NCBI GenBank assembly: GCA_001898855.1
Contig: MKVN01000029.1
Span: 68,479 to 122,570 of the forward strand
DNA length: 54,092 nt
Source: Micrococcales bacterium 73-13
Lineage (GTDB): Bacteria > Actinomycetota > Actinomycetes > Actinomycetales > Microbacteriaceae
Direction: 5' to 3'
Shown here: piece by piece, positions 40,935 to 49,416 of the stretch
Numbering within the stretch: the stretch's first letter is position 1
Layout: every line of letters begins with the position of its first letter
Program-made: the position numbers and the translations under genes
Notes under the pieces: model-generated
The model's input: the letters and a program-made list of their open reading frames with translations, nothing else
The model's database searches: none
What the model was told of the DNA's origin: nothing

Positions 40935-40954
40935 ATACTCCGTATACGGAGTAT
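40935..40954 (-). promoter_or_regulatory. perfect 20-bp palindrome at the mobA promoter
   Basis: ATACTCCGTATACGGAGTAT reads the same on both strands. It begins 10 bp before the mobA start codon, so a bound dimer would block transcription or initiation there. MarR proteins bind palindromes of this size, and the MarR gene downstream of mobA is the nearest candidate. The site is conspicuously AT-rich against its surroundings. Confidence 0.72.
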
Positions 40955-41035
40955 TGCAAGGGCCGGGCGGCCCATGCCGCCCGCGGCTCGGGCAGACTGG
41001 TCGGGTGCCCCGCAGACGGGGCCGACCAGGAGGTC

Positions 41036-41431
41036 ATGATGCCGCTGCCCGAGTTCCAGAACCCGCCCGCCCTCGTCCCGCCGCTCGGGCCCTACTCGCA
41101 CGTCGCCCGCGCCGGCGGCATCGTCGCCTTCTCCGGGCAGAGCGGGCACGCGGCCGACGGCTCGCTCGCCGAAGGCCTCGCGGCTCAGCTCGAGCAGGCG
41201 ATCGCGAACGTCGGGCACGCGCTGGAGGCGGAGGGGCTCGGCTACGAGCACGTGCTCAAGATCACGGTGCTGCTCGCCGGACCGGAGCTCGTGGAGCCCT
41301 TCGAGGCGCACGCCGGCCCGAGGTTCCGCGAGCTCTTCCCGCTCGGGCTGCCCGCCTCGACGCTGATGGTGGTCCAGCAGCTCGCGCATCCGTCGATGCT
41401 CGTCGAGCTCGACGTGCTCGCGCATCTGTAG
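41036..41431 (+). CDS. single-domain RidA (Rid family) protein
   Basis: 131 residues, a full Rid domain. VAFSGQSGHAADGSLAEGLAAQLEQAIANVGHALEAEGLGYEHVLKITVLLAG is the family core. At the arginine position of RidA deaminases it has GLPASTLMVVQQLAHP, serine in place of arginine, so it may belong to a Rid subgroup with another activity. ATG 41036 (second ATG at 41039) follows AGGAGGTC. It is divergent from mobA with 110 bp between, so both may share the palindrome region. The function is unknown; a link to aromatic degradation is possible but unproven. Confidence 0.85.
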   Translation: MMPLPEFQNPPALVPPLGPYSHVARAGGIVAFSGQSGHAADGSLAEGLAAQLEQAIANVGHALEAEGLGYEHVLKITVLLAGPELVEPFEAHAGPRFRELFPLGLPASTLMVVQQLAHPSMLVELDVLAHL

Positions 41432-41445
41432 CCCGTCGTCGCACG

Positions 41446-41466
41446 GCCGGCGGCGCGGAGGCCGGC
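41446..41466 (+). terminator. hairpin after the RidA gene
   Basis: GCCGGC (41446-41451) pairs with GCCGGC (41461-41466) around 9 nt, in a 61-bp gap before the flavin-reductase gene. No T-run. The downstream gene has its own leaderless-style promoter, which supports termination here. Confidence 0.4.
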
Positions 41467-41492
41467 GCCGGACGGAAGGCTAAAGTAGCGAC

Positions 41493-42098
41493 GTGAGCGT
41501 ACTCGTCCTCCCCGAACTCGATGACGTCAACGGCGCCGACGGCGCCGTCGACACCCAGCGGCTGCGCCGGGTCTTCGGCCGGTTCCCGACCGGGGTCACG
41601 GCGATCTGCGTCGTCAAGGACGGCGTCCCACTCGGCTTCGCCGCGAGCTCCTTCAACACGGTGTCCGCCGACCCCCCGCTGGTGTCGCTGTGCGTGCAGA
41701 CCGGTTCGGGGACCTGGCCGAACGTGCGCGACTCGGGGCGCATCGGGGTGTCGATCTTCGCCGCCGACCAGTCGCTGCTGTGCCGGCAGATGGCCTCCAA
41801 GACCGGCGACCGGTTCGCGGGCGCGGCCTGGTCCGAGGGCGAGGGCGGCGCGCTGCTGATGGCCGGCGCGGCGGCCTGGATGGAGACCACGATCGAGTTC
41901 GAGCAGACGGTCGGCGATCACGAGGTCATCATCCTGCGCGTCCACCGGCTCGGCGTCGACGGGGACAAGCATCCGCTGGTGTTCGGCGACTCGAAGTTCC
42001 AGGAGCTGAAGGAGCTCGTCCCGCCGAAGCCCGGCGACGAGCCCGGCGCCCGCGCCGTGCAGGAGTCGCTGCTGTCGCTCTCGCTCGGCTGGTGGTGA
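41493..42098 (+). CDS. flavin reductase-like protein (FMN-binding split barrel)
   Basis: 201 residues. GRFPTGVTAICVVKDGVPLGFAASSFNTVSADPPLVSLCVQTGSGTWPNVRDSGRIGVSIFAADQ is the HpaC-type reductase pattern. It would supply reduced FMN to a partner oxygenase or act as a general flavin reductase. The two hydroxylases of this window carry their own NAD(P)H reaction, so no partner is identified. GTG 41493 is 6 nt after TAAAGT (41481-41486) with no ribosome binding site, the clearest leaderless arrangement in the window. Confidence 0.88.
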   Translation: MSVLVLPELDDVNGADGAVDTQRLRRVFGRFPTGVTAICVVKDGVPLGFAASSFNTVSADPPLVSLCVQTGSGTWPNVRDSGRIGVSIFAADQSLLCRQMASKTGDRFAGAAWSEGEGGALLMAGAAAWMETTIEFEQTVGDHEVIILRVHRLGVDGDKHPLVFGDSKFQELKELVPPKPGDEPGARAVQESLLSLSLGWW

Positions 42099-42133
42099 GC
42101 CGGCCCCTCGGGGATCCCCGCGGCTGAGGAGGC

Positions 42134-43888
42134 TCAGACCAGCAGCTGCGTCTTCGCGAGCTCGCGGTAGAGCGGCGTCGTCTCGAGCAGCTCGCGGTGC
42201 GTCCCGACGCCGATCACCCGGCCGTGGTCGAGCACGACGATCCGATCCGAGTCCACGACGGTCGCCAGCCGGTGCGCGATGACCAGGAGCGTGCGCCCCG
42301 CCGCGACCGCGTCGATCGCCTCGCGCAGCAGCCGCTCGTTGCGGCCGTCGAGCGAGGCGGTGGCCTCGTCGAGGAGCAGCAGCTCGGGCGCGGCGAGCAG
42401 CGCGCGGGCGATGGCCAGCCGCTGGCGCTCGCCGCCGGAGAGCAGCACGCCGCCCTCGCCGACCTCGGCGTCGAGCCCCGCGCGCTCGAGGACCTCGTCG
42501 AGGTTCACCGCACGCAGCACCCGCTCGCAGTCGGCGGCGGAGGCGTCCGGCGCGCCGAGCAGCAGGTTCTCCCGGATGGTCCCGGCGAGCACCGGCGCGT
42601 CCTGCTCGACGTAGCCGATCCGCGACCGCAGCGCGATGCGATCGAGGTCCCGGACGTCCTCGCCGTCGACGCGGATGGCGCCGGCGTCGGCCTCGTAGAA
42701 GCGCTCGACGAGGGCGAGGATCGTCGACTTGCCCGCCCCCGACGGCCCGACGATCGCGGTCCGGGCCCCGCGCGGGGCCTCGAAGCTCACGCCGCGCAGC
42801 ACGGGCTCCGCCGAGGTCGCGTAGGAGAACGTGACGTCGTCGAACGCGATCGCCGGCGCGTCCGCGGACGCGCCGGTCGACCCGGCCGCTCCGCCCGCGG
42901 CGGCGGACGCGTCCGACTCCACAGGCAGGTCGACGATCTCCTGGATCCGGCCGAGGGCGCCCAGGGCCTGGTTCACGGCGGAGATCGCGCCGAAGAAGTT
43001 CGCGATCGGCATCAGCAGCATGAACAGGAAGATCGCGAAGGACACCAGGGCCGCGATCGTCAGGTCCCCGGAGGCGACGCGGAGGCCGCCGACGCCGAGC
43101 ACCGCGAGCAGGCCCACCTGCCAGGCGATGCCGGCGAAGGGCAGGATCGCCGCCGAGGCCGTGGCGACCCGCAGCCCCGCGCGGTAGGCGGCGACCGACT
43201 CGCGGTCGATCGCCGCGATCTCCCGCTCGGTCGCGTTCGCCGCCCGCACCGTGCGGATGCCGGTGATCGCGCGCTCCACCGCCGAGGTGAGCGCGCCGAC
43301 CCGCCGCTGCGACTCGCCGGACGCGCGACGGATGCCGCCGGCGAGCGCCCCGACCGCGCCGAACGCGACGGCGATCACGCCGACCACGATGAGCAGCAGC
43401 ACCCAGTCGATGAACGCCATCGCGACGACGGCCCCGATGAAGGTGAGCGCGCCGCCGATCGCCTCGACCAGCCCCTGCGTGAGCACGGCGCGCAGCAGCG
43501 TCGCATCGGCGCCGACGCGCGACACCAGGTCCCCGGTGCGGCGGGCGTCGAACTCGGGGATCGGCAGGCGCAGCATCCGGGCGATGAGCGCGCGGCGGGT
43601 CGACAGCACGACGGACTCGCCCATCCGCTGCAGCAGGTAGTGCTGGATCGCGCCGAGCACGGCCGAGAGCACGACCAGGCCGAGGACGATCCAGACGCTC
43701 GGCCCGAGCGGCTCGCCCGCCTGGACGTCGGCGATGATGAGCCCGACGACGAGGGGCATCGCCAGCGACGCCGCCGAGGCGAGGACCGAGAGCACGATCG
43801 CGAGAGCGAGGGTGCCGCGGTCGGCGAACAGGTGGGGGAGGAGCTGACGGACGGTCGCGCGCGGACCGTCGGGGGAGCGTCGTGCCAC
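42134..43888 (-). CDS. ABC transporter, fused membrane and ATPase domains (MsbA/LmrA type)
   Basis: 584 residues. Six membrane segments fill residues 20-290. The ATPase has Walker A GPSGAGKSTI, Q-loop VEQDAPVLAGT, signature LLSGGERQRLAIARALL, Walker B LLLLDEATASLD and H-loop IAHRLATV. It probably works as a homodimeric exporter of lipids or drugs. GTG 43888 was chosen because CAGAAT stands 6 nt upstream on the minus strand (leaderless pattern) and the next in-frame starts would cut helix 1. The alternative ATG nearby is out of frame. It is convergent with the flavin reductase gene. Confidence 0.92.
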   Translation of the reverse strand: MARRSPDGPRATVRQLLPHLFADRGTLALAIVLSVLASAASLAMPLVVGLIIADVQAGEPLGPSVWIVLGLVVLSAVLGAIQHYLLQRMGESVVLSTRRALIARMLRLPIPEFDARRTGDLVSRVGADATLLRAVLTQGLVEAIGGALTFIGAVVAMAFIDWVLLLIVVGVIAVAFGAVGALAGGIRRASGESQRRVGALTSAVERAITGIRTVRAANATEREIAAIDRESVAAYRAGLRVATASAAILPFAGIAWQVGLLAVLGVGGLRVASGDLTIAALVSFAIFLFMLLMPIANFFGAISAVNQALGALGRIQEIVDLPVESDASAAAGGAAGSTGASADAPAIAFDDVTFSYATSAEPVLRGVSFEAPRGARTAIVGPSGAGKSTILALVERFYEADAGAIRVDGEDVRDLDRIALRSRIGYVEQDAPVLAGTIRENLLLGAPDASAADCERVLRAVNLDEVLERAGLDAEVGEGGVLLSGGERQRLAIARALLAAPELLLLDEATASLDGRNERLLREAIDAVAAGRTLLVIAHRLATVVDSDRIVVLDHGRVIGVGTHRELLETTPLYRELAKTQLLV

Positions 43889-43923
43889 CCTGCCATTCTG
43901 CTGGGCGCCGGCTGGACGTCGCG

Positions 43924-44193
43924 CTAGTGGTGGAACGCGGGGACGATCAGCCAGATGCCGAACGCGATGATCCCGCCGAACGCGACGAAGCACACGACCG
44001 CGAACGCGGTCGCCGCGCGCGGCCGGCCGTTGAGGTTGACCTCGTCCTCCTCCTCGTCCCGCTCGTCGGCGACGCGGCCCGGGCGGGTCGGCGTCGCGAG
44101 CATCCGGATGCCGAGCCCGACGACCAGGACGATCGCCAGCGACGCGACGATCGTCACGCCGAGCACGGTCAGCAGCGAGAGCCAGTCGATCAT
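43924..44193 (-). CDS. small two-helix membrane protein coupled to the Pit gene
   Basis: 89 residues: an N-terminal membrane helix (about 4-31), a cytoplasmic or external charged loop with ERDEEEDEVNLNGR, and a second helix (about 61-84), ending PAFHH. It starts at ATG 44193, overlapping the Pit stop by 4 bp (ATGA), so production is tied to the phosphate transporter. No family is recognised. It may be an accessory subunit or a stabiliser of the transporter. The charged loop looks like a docking segment; this is inference. Confidence 0.75.
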   Translation of the reverse strand: MIDWLSLLTVLGVTIVASLAIVLVVGLGIRMLATPTRPGRVADERDEEEDEVNLNGRPRAATAFAVVCFVAFGGIIAFGIWLIVPAFHH

Positions 44194-45371
44194 CGCGACC
44201 CCGTCCGCTTGCCGCGCCGCTGCGGTCGGATGGCGACCGCCTCGGCGGCCTCCGAGACGTCGCTGACCACGTTGTGCGCGCCGACCGCGGTGCGCCGGGA
44301 GACCAGGAACATCGCGGTGAGCGCGACGGCCCCGACGACCGCGCCGATCACGACGCCGAGCTCCCCGAGCTTCGAGAGCAGCGCGAACAGCGCGCCGGCG
44401 ACGGCCGACGCCGGCAGGGTGAGGATCCAGCCGGCGGCGACGCGGCCGGCCGTGCCCCAGCGGACCTTCGAGCCGCGCCGTCCGAGGCCGGAGCCGATCA
44501 CCGAGCCGCTGGCGACCTGGGTGGTCGACAGCGCGAACCCGAGGTGCGAGGAGGCGAGGATCGTCACCGCGGTGGAGGTCTCGGCCGCGAAGCCCTGCGC
44601 CGGCTTCACCTCGGTCAGGCCGGTGCCGATGGTGCGGATGATCCGCCAGCCGCCAGTGTAGGTGCCGATCGCGATCGCGACGGCGCAGGCGATGACGACC
44701 CAGAACGGCACGCCGGCGCCGGCCGGGAGCATGCCGGCGGAGATGAGCGTCAGCGTGATGACGCCCATCGTCTTCTGCGCGTCGTTCGTCCCGTGGGCGA
44801 GCGCGACCAGGGAGGAGCTGAAGATCTGGGCGATCTTGAACCGCCCGCGTCCGTCGGGGTTCCCGTCGTGCCGCCGCGTCACGGCGTACACCAGCCGGGT
44901 CGCGAGGAACGCGGTGAGCCCGGCCACCAGCGGCGCGACGACCGCCGGGATGATGACCTTCGCGACCAGGGTGTCCCAGCCGATCGCGCCGAGGCCGGCG
45001 CCGACGATCGCCGAGCCGATCAGGCCGCCGAACAGCGCGTGCGAGGAGGACGACGGCAGGCCGAACAGCCAGGTCGCGACGTTCCACACGATCGCGGCCA
45101 TCACGCCCGCGAAGATGAACGCCGGCGTGATCGCGATGCCCCCGCCGGATGGGTCCTCGTTGATGATCCCGTTCGAGATGGTGAGGGCGACGGCGGTCGA
45201 CAGGAACGCTCCGACCAGGTTCAGCACGGCCGCCAGGGCGACCGCGGTGCGCGGCTTCAGCGCCCGCGTCGCGATCGGCGTCGCCATCGCGTTCGCGGTG
45301 TCGTGGAAGCCGTTCGTGAAATCGAAGATGAGAGCGATCGCGATCACGAGGACGACGATCCACGGCTCCAC
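44190..45371 (-). CDS. pit: low-affinity inorganic phosphate transporter, Pit family
   Basis: 393 residues with two repeated halves. The family signatures GFHDTANAMATPIATRALKP (about 21-40) and VALAHGTNDAQKTMGVITL (about 187-205) hold the GxND/TANA motifs of Pit proteins. It imports metal-phosphate with H+. GTG 45371 has TAGCCT (45378-45383) exactly 6 nt upstream on the minus strand and no ribosome binding site, again suggesting a leaderless mRNA. It is divergent from the ABC-2 efflux operon, and the two leaderless starts lie only 73 bp apart. Confidence 0.95.
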   Translation of the reverse strand: MEPWIVVLVIAIALIFDFTNGFHDTANAMATPIATRALKPRTAVALAAVLNLVGAFLSTAVALTISNGIINEDPSGGGIAITPAFIFAGVMAAIVWNVATWLFGLPSSSSHALFGGLIGSAIVGAGLGAIGWDTLVAKVIIPAVVAPLVAGLTAFLATRLVYAVTRRHDGNPDGRGRFKIAQIFSSSLVALAHGTNDAQKTMGVITLTLISAGMLPAGAGVPFWVVIACAVAIAIGTYTGGWRIIRTIGTGLTEVKPAQGFAAETSTAVTILASSHLGFALSTTQVASGSVIGSGLGRRGSKVRWGTAGRVAAGWILTLPASAVAGALFALLSKLGELGVVIGAVVGAVALTAMFLVSRRTAVGAHNVVSDVSEAAEAVAIRPQRRGKRTGSR

Positions 45372-45444
45372 CGAGCCAGGCTAGCGCCTCGTCCACCTCC
45401 CGTTCACCCCCGCACCTGCGGGTCCTCGCGGCTAGGCTCGACGG

Positions 45445-46380
45445 GTGCCCGACACCGCCGCGCCGGTCATCCGCGCCCATCGGCTGCGGAAGGCCTACGG
45501 CGAGACGGTGGCCGTGGACGACGTCTCGTTCGAGGTCGCGCCGGGCGAGGCGTTCGGCCTGCTCGGGCCGAACGGCGCGGGCAAGTCCACGACGATGCGG
45601 ATGCTCGGCGGCGTCGCCGCGCGCTCCGGAGGCGAGCTCGAGATCCTCGGGATGGACCCCGATCGGCACGGGCCGGAGGTCCGCGCGCAGCTCGGCGTCG
45701 TGCCCCAGCTCGACAACCTCGACACCGAGCTGAACGTCCGCGACAACCTCGTCGTCTACGGCCGCTACTTCGGCATCCGCCGCGCCGAGGTCGCCCGCCG
45801 GGTCGACGCGCTGCTCGCCTTCGCCCAGCTCGAGGAGAAGGCGAGGTCGAGGATCGACGACCTGTCCGGCGGGATGAAGCGCCGGCTGACGATCGCCCGC
45901 GCGCTCGTCAACGAGCCGCGCATCCTGCTGCTCGACGAGCCGACGACGGGCCTCGACCCGCAGGCGCGGCACATCCTCTGGGACCGGCTGTTCCGACTCA
46001 AGGAGCAGGGCACGACGCTCGTGCTCACGACGCACTACATGGACGAGGCGGAGCAGCTCTGCGATCGCCTGGTCGTCGTCGACCAGGGCCGGATCATGGC
46101 CGAGGGCGCCCCGGCGGCGCTCATCCGGGAGCACTCGACGCGCGAGGTGCTCGAGGTGCGCTTCGGCTCGGAGCGCAACGCCGAGGTCGCCGCGGAGCTC
46201 GACGATCTGGGGGAGCGGGTCGAGGCGCTGCCGGATCGCGTCCTCGTCTACGCGGAGGACGGCGAGCACGTCCTCGCCGAGGTGGTCCGGCGCGGGCACC
46301 GGCCGATCACCTCGCTGGTGCGCCGCTCGTCCCTGGAGGACGTCTTCCTCCGACTGACCGGACGGAGCCTCGTCGAATGA
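45445..46380 (+). CDS. ABC-2 exporter ATPase (NodI/DrrA type)
   Basis: 311 residues. Walker A is GPNGAGKSTTMRML (about 39-52), signature LSGGMKRRLTIARALVNEP, Walker B RILLLDEPTTGLDPQARH, and switch histidine in LTTHYMDEAE. The C-terminal domain of about 80 residues is typical of antibiotic and polysaccharide exporters. It drives the two permeases encoded next. GTG 45445 follows TAGGCT (45434-45439) 6 nt upstream, another leaderless-style start. The stop overlaps the next gene by 4 bp. Confidence 0.93.
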   Translation: MPDTAAPVIRAHRLRKAYGETVAVDDVSFEVAPGEAFGLLGPNGAGKSTTMRMLGGVAARSGGELEILGMDPDRHGPEVRAQLGVVPQLDNLDTELNVRDNLVVYGRYFGIRRAEVARRVDALLAFAQLEEKARSRIDDLSGGMKRRLTIARALVNEPRILLLDEPTTGLDPQARHILWDRLFRLKEQGTTLVLTTHYMDEAEQLCDRLVVVDQGRIMAEGAPAALIREHSTREVLEVRFGSERNAEVAAELDDLGERVEALPDRVLVYAEDGEHVLAEVVRRGHRPITSLVRRSSLEDVFLRLTGRSLVE

Positions 46381-47216
46381 CCTCCGCCCCGGTCGCCGAG
46401 CGGGCACGGCGGGAGGCGCCCGGCGGCCGCAGCCGCCGCCTCGGCGCCTGGTACGTCCTCGAGCACGAGCTGCGCGAGATCCGCTCCTACGGCGTCGTGA
46501 CGATCGCCGAGGCGCTCGGCGCGCCGCTCATCGCCTGGCTCGCCTTCGGCCTCGGCGTCGGCGCGCTGGTCCAGGCCGGGACGGGCTCGGCCGGGATCGA
46601 CGGCGTCCCGTACCTCGCGTTCGTCCTGCCGGCCATGATGTGCGGGCTCGCCCTGCAGGTCTGGTCGCAGGAGGCGATGTTCGGCACGCTCATCGGGATC
46701 ACCTGGCGCCGGACGTTCGTCGCGATGCGCGCGACCCCGCTGTCGGTGCCGCAGATCGCGACCGGGTTCGTCCTGTCGGTGCTCGTCCGGACCGCGACGG
46801 CGGCGATCCCCTACGCGGTCGTGGTCTGGATCGCCGGCGCGTTCTCCTCGCCCTGGGCGCCGGCCTCGGTCGCGGCGGCGCTGCTCGGCGCCGCCGCCTT
46901 CGGCGTCCCGCTGATGGCCTACGCGGCGACGATCCGGCGCGACACCGGGCAGCCGGCCATGGTGTTCCGGTTCGTGGTGCTGCCGCTGACGCTCTTCAGC
47001 GGCACGATGTTCCCGCTCTCGACGCTGCCCGACTGGCTGGAGTGGATCGGCTGGGCGAGCCCGCTCTGGCACTCCTCGCAGCTCGCCCGGGCGGCGGCCT
47101 ACGGGACGACCGAGCCGGCCTGGCTCGTCCTGGTCCATCTCGGCGTGCTCGTCGTCCTCGTCGCGGCCGGCTGGTGGCTCTTCGTCCTGGGGCTGCGGCG
47201 GAGGCTCGAGCGATGA
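46377..47216 (+). CDS. ABC-2 type permease (first subunit)
   Basis: 279 residues with six membrane segments and an N-terminal basic tail. RPLxGxMFPL-like motif appears as VVLPLTLFSGTMFPLSTLPDWLEWIGWASPLWH, the conserved ABC-2 block of the NodJ/DrrB family. ATG 46377 overlaps the ATPase stop (ATGA). It forms the membrane part of an efflux system with the neighbouring permease. Substrate not recognisable; drug, lipid or polysaccharide export are all possible. Confidence 0.9.
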   Translation: MTSAPVAERARREAPGGRSRRLGAWYVLEHELREIRSYGVVTIAEALGAPLIAWLAFGLGVGALVQAGTGSAGIDGVPYLAFVLPAMMCGLALQVWSQEAMFGTLIGITWRRTFVAMRATPLSVPQIATGFVLSVLVRTATAAIPYAVVVWIAGAFSSPWAPASVAAALLGAAAFGVPLMAYAATIRRDTGQPAMVFRFVVLPLTLFSGTMFPLSTLPDWLEWIGWASPLWHSSQLARAAAYGTTEPAWLVLVHLGVLVVLVAAGWWLFVLGLRRRLER

Positions 47217-48001
47217 GCGCGGTCTCCGCCCTGTCCTCGGGCAACGCCAGGGCCGTGTTCGGCCGGAACCTGGTCGGCGCGCGCGGCGTGAACCTCTGGG
47301 TCATGGTCAGCGGCTTCTTCGAGCCGGTGTTCTACCTCGTCGCGCTCGGCGCCGGCCTCGGCGGCCTGATCGGCGTCGTCGCGCTGCCCGACGGGCGCGA
47401 GGTGCCGTACGCCGCGTTCATCGCCCCCGGGCTGCTCGCGGTCTCCGCGATGAACGGCGCGATCGCCGACTCGACGTGGAACGTCTTCTTCAAGATGCGC
47501 TTCATGCGGGTCTACGACGCGATGCTCGCGACGCGGCTCGGCCCGCTCGACGTCGCGCTCGGCGAGATCTCCTGGGCGCTGTTCCGCGGGGCGGTGTACG
47601 CGAGCGCGTTCCTGATCGTCATGCAGTGCTTCGGGCTCAACCTCGCCTGGACCGCGGTCCTCGCGATCCCCGCGGCCGTCCTGATCGGCTTCGGCTTCGC
47701 GGCGGTCGGGATGGGGATCACCTCCTGCCTGCGGACCTTCCAGCAGATGGACTGGATCCAGTTCGCGCTGCTGCCGATGTTCATGCTCTCGGGGACGTTC
47801 TTCCCGATCTCGCTCTACCCGGAGTGGGTGCAGTGGATCGTCCAGGCGCTGCCCCTGTGGCACGGCATCGAGCTCGTCCGCGGGCTCACCACCGGCGCGC
47901 TCTCCTGGGGCATGCTGCTGCACGTCGGCTACTTCGCCGTGATGGTCGTGCTCGGGCTGGTGTTCACCACCCGCCGGCTGCGGGCGCTGTTCCTGACCTA
48001 G
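47213..48001 (+). CDS. ABC-2 type permease (second subunit)
   Basis: 262 residues with six membrane segments, similar in plan to the preceding permease but a separate paralogue. The shared ABC-2 block is FALLPMFMLSGTFFPISLYPEWVQWIVQALPLWHGIELVRGL. ATG 47213 overlaps the upstream stop by 4 bp. The two permeases most likely make a heterodimer with the ATPase. The 3' end converges with the MHS transporter gene over 33 bp. Confidence 0.9.
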   Translation: MSAVSALSSGNARAVFGRNLVGARGVNLWVMVSGFFEPVFYLVALGAGLGGLIGVVALPDGREVPYAAFIAPGLLAVSAMNGAIADSTWNVFFKMRFMRVYDAMLATRLGPLDVALGEISWALFRGAVYASAFLIVMQCFGLNLAWTAVLAIPAAVLIGFGFAAVGMGITSCLRTFQQMDWIQFALLPMFMLSGTFFPISLYPEWVQWIVQALPLWHGIELVRGLTTGALSWGMLLHVGYFAVMVVLGLVFTTRRLRALFLT

Positions 48002-48034
48002 CCTCCGCCGGCTCGCCGCGGCCCGGCCCGGTCG

Positions 48035-49405
48035 CTAGTCCTCGATCGACACGTCCTTCGTCTCCCGGGTGAGCAGCAGGGCGACGAGGGAGAGCAGCGC
48101 CATCGCGCCGAGGTAGACGCCGACCAGCCAGGAGCTGCCGCCGGTCGCGGCGACCAGCGCGGTCGCGATGAACGGCGCGACGGCGGCGCCGAGGATCGAG
48201 GAGACGTTGTACGCGATGCCGGAGCCGGTGTAGCGCAGCGCCGTGGGGAACAGCTCCGGCAGCAGTGCGGCCATCGGGCCGAACGTGAGCCCCATCAGCG
48301 AGAACCCGATCACCAGCCACAGCACCGCGCCGACCGTCCCGGCGCCCCAGAGGGGCACGAACACCGCGCCGAAGAGGATGATGAGCGCCTGGACGGTCAC
48401 CAGCAGCCGCCTGCGGCCCACCCGGTCGGCGATCGGGCCGGACAGCAGCGTCGTCGCGGCGAACAGGACGCAGGTGGCGATGAGCATGACCTCGAACTGC
48501 TGGAACGTGAACGCCGCTCCGCCCGCCCCGTCGCCGAGGCCGACCGGCGACGGCTTGGTGCCGTAGGTGAGGCCCCAGGTGCTGACCAGGTAGAACAGCA
48601 CGTAGGTGGCGAGCATGACGAGGGTGCCCAGGACGAGCTGGCGCCAGTGCGTGCGCAGGACGGCGCCGAGCGGCACGCGCACCAGCCGACCGGCGTCGGC
48701 GGCACGGGTGAACGCGGTCGCCTCGACCAGCCGGAAGCGCACCCAGAGCCCGATCACGACCATGACGGCGCTCGCCAGGAAGGGGATGCGCCAGCCCCAG
48801 TCCAGGAACGCCTGGGAGACCTGGCCGGCGGTCGCCGGGTCGGTGTTCGGCAGCAGCGCGTTGATGGTCAGGAACAGCCCGTTCGCGATGATGAAGCCGA
48901 GCGGCGCGCCGAGCTGCGGGAACGTGCCGTACCACGCGCGTCGGCCGGTGGGGGCGTTCTCGGTCGCCACCAGCGCGGCGCCCGACCACTCGCCGCCGAG
49001 CGCGAAGCCCTGCGCGAGCCGGAGCACCACGAGCAGCAGGGTCGCGCCCCAGCCGAACGCGGCGTAGGTCGGCAGGCAGCCGATCAGGAAGGTCGCGATA
49101 CCCATCGTCAGCAGGGACGCGATCAGCGTCGACTTGCGGCCGATCCGGTCGCCGAGGTGGCCGAAGAAGACCGCGCCGATCGGACGCGCGACCATCGCCG
49201 CGCCGAACACGGCGAAGGAGGAGAGGATCGCGACGGTCGGGTCCGCGGAGGGGAAGAACAGCGCCGGGAAGACCAGGACGGCGGCGACCGCGTAGCCGTA
49301 GAAGTCGTAGAACTCGATCGTGGTGCCGACCAGCGAGGCGAGCAGCACGCGGTGCGGCGGGTTCACGCGGGTCTCGGCCGCGGCGGTCGCGACGGTGCTC
49401 GTCAC
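48035..49405 (-). CDS. MHS-family MFS symporter
   Basis: 456 residues, twelve membrane segments. The metabolite:H+ symporter motif VGTTIEFYDFYGYAVAAVLVFPALFF is at the start (about 27-52), and MFS motif A is FGHLGDRIGRKSTL, followed by RLAQGFALGGEWSGAALVATENAP. MHS members import shikimate, dicarboxylates, alpha-ketoglutarate, betaine or aromatic acids. Aromatic import would fit the pathway here but cannot be read from the sequence. GTG 49405 has TAGACT (49414-49419) 8 nt upstream, overlapping the TAG stop of ribH. Confidence 0.88.
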   Translation of the reverse strand: MTSTVATAAAETRVNPPHRVLLASLVGTTIEFYDFYGYAVAAVLVFPALFFPSADPTVAILSSFAVFGAAMVARPIGAVFFGHLGDRIGRKSTLIASLLTMGIATFLIGCLPTYAAFGWGATLLLVVLRLAQGFALGGEWSGAALVATENAPTGRRAWYGTFPQLGAPLGFIIANGLFLTINALLPNTDPATAGQVSQAFLDWGWRIPFLASAVMVVIGLWVRFRLVEATAFTRAADAGRLVRVPLGAVLRTHWRQLVLGTLVMLATYVLFYLVSTWGLTYGTKPSPVGLGDGAGGAAFTFQQFEVMLIATCVLFAATTLLSGPIADRVGRRRLLVTVQALIILFGAVFVPLWGAGTVGAVLWLVIGFSLMGLTFGPMAALLPELFPTALRYTGSGIAYNVSSILGAAVAPFIATALVAATGGSSWLVGVYLGAMALLSLVALLLTRETKDVSIED

Positions 49406-49416
49406 GGCCGCTCAGT

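Noticed and set aside
40935-40954. The 20-bp palindrome taken as a terminator
   Set aside because: It has no loop and lies between divergent genes next to a start codon.
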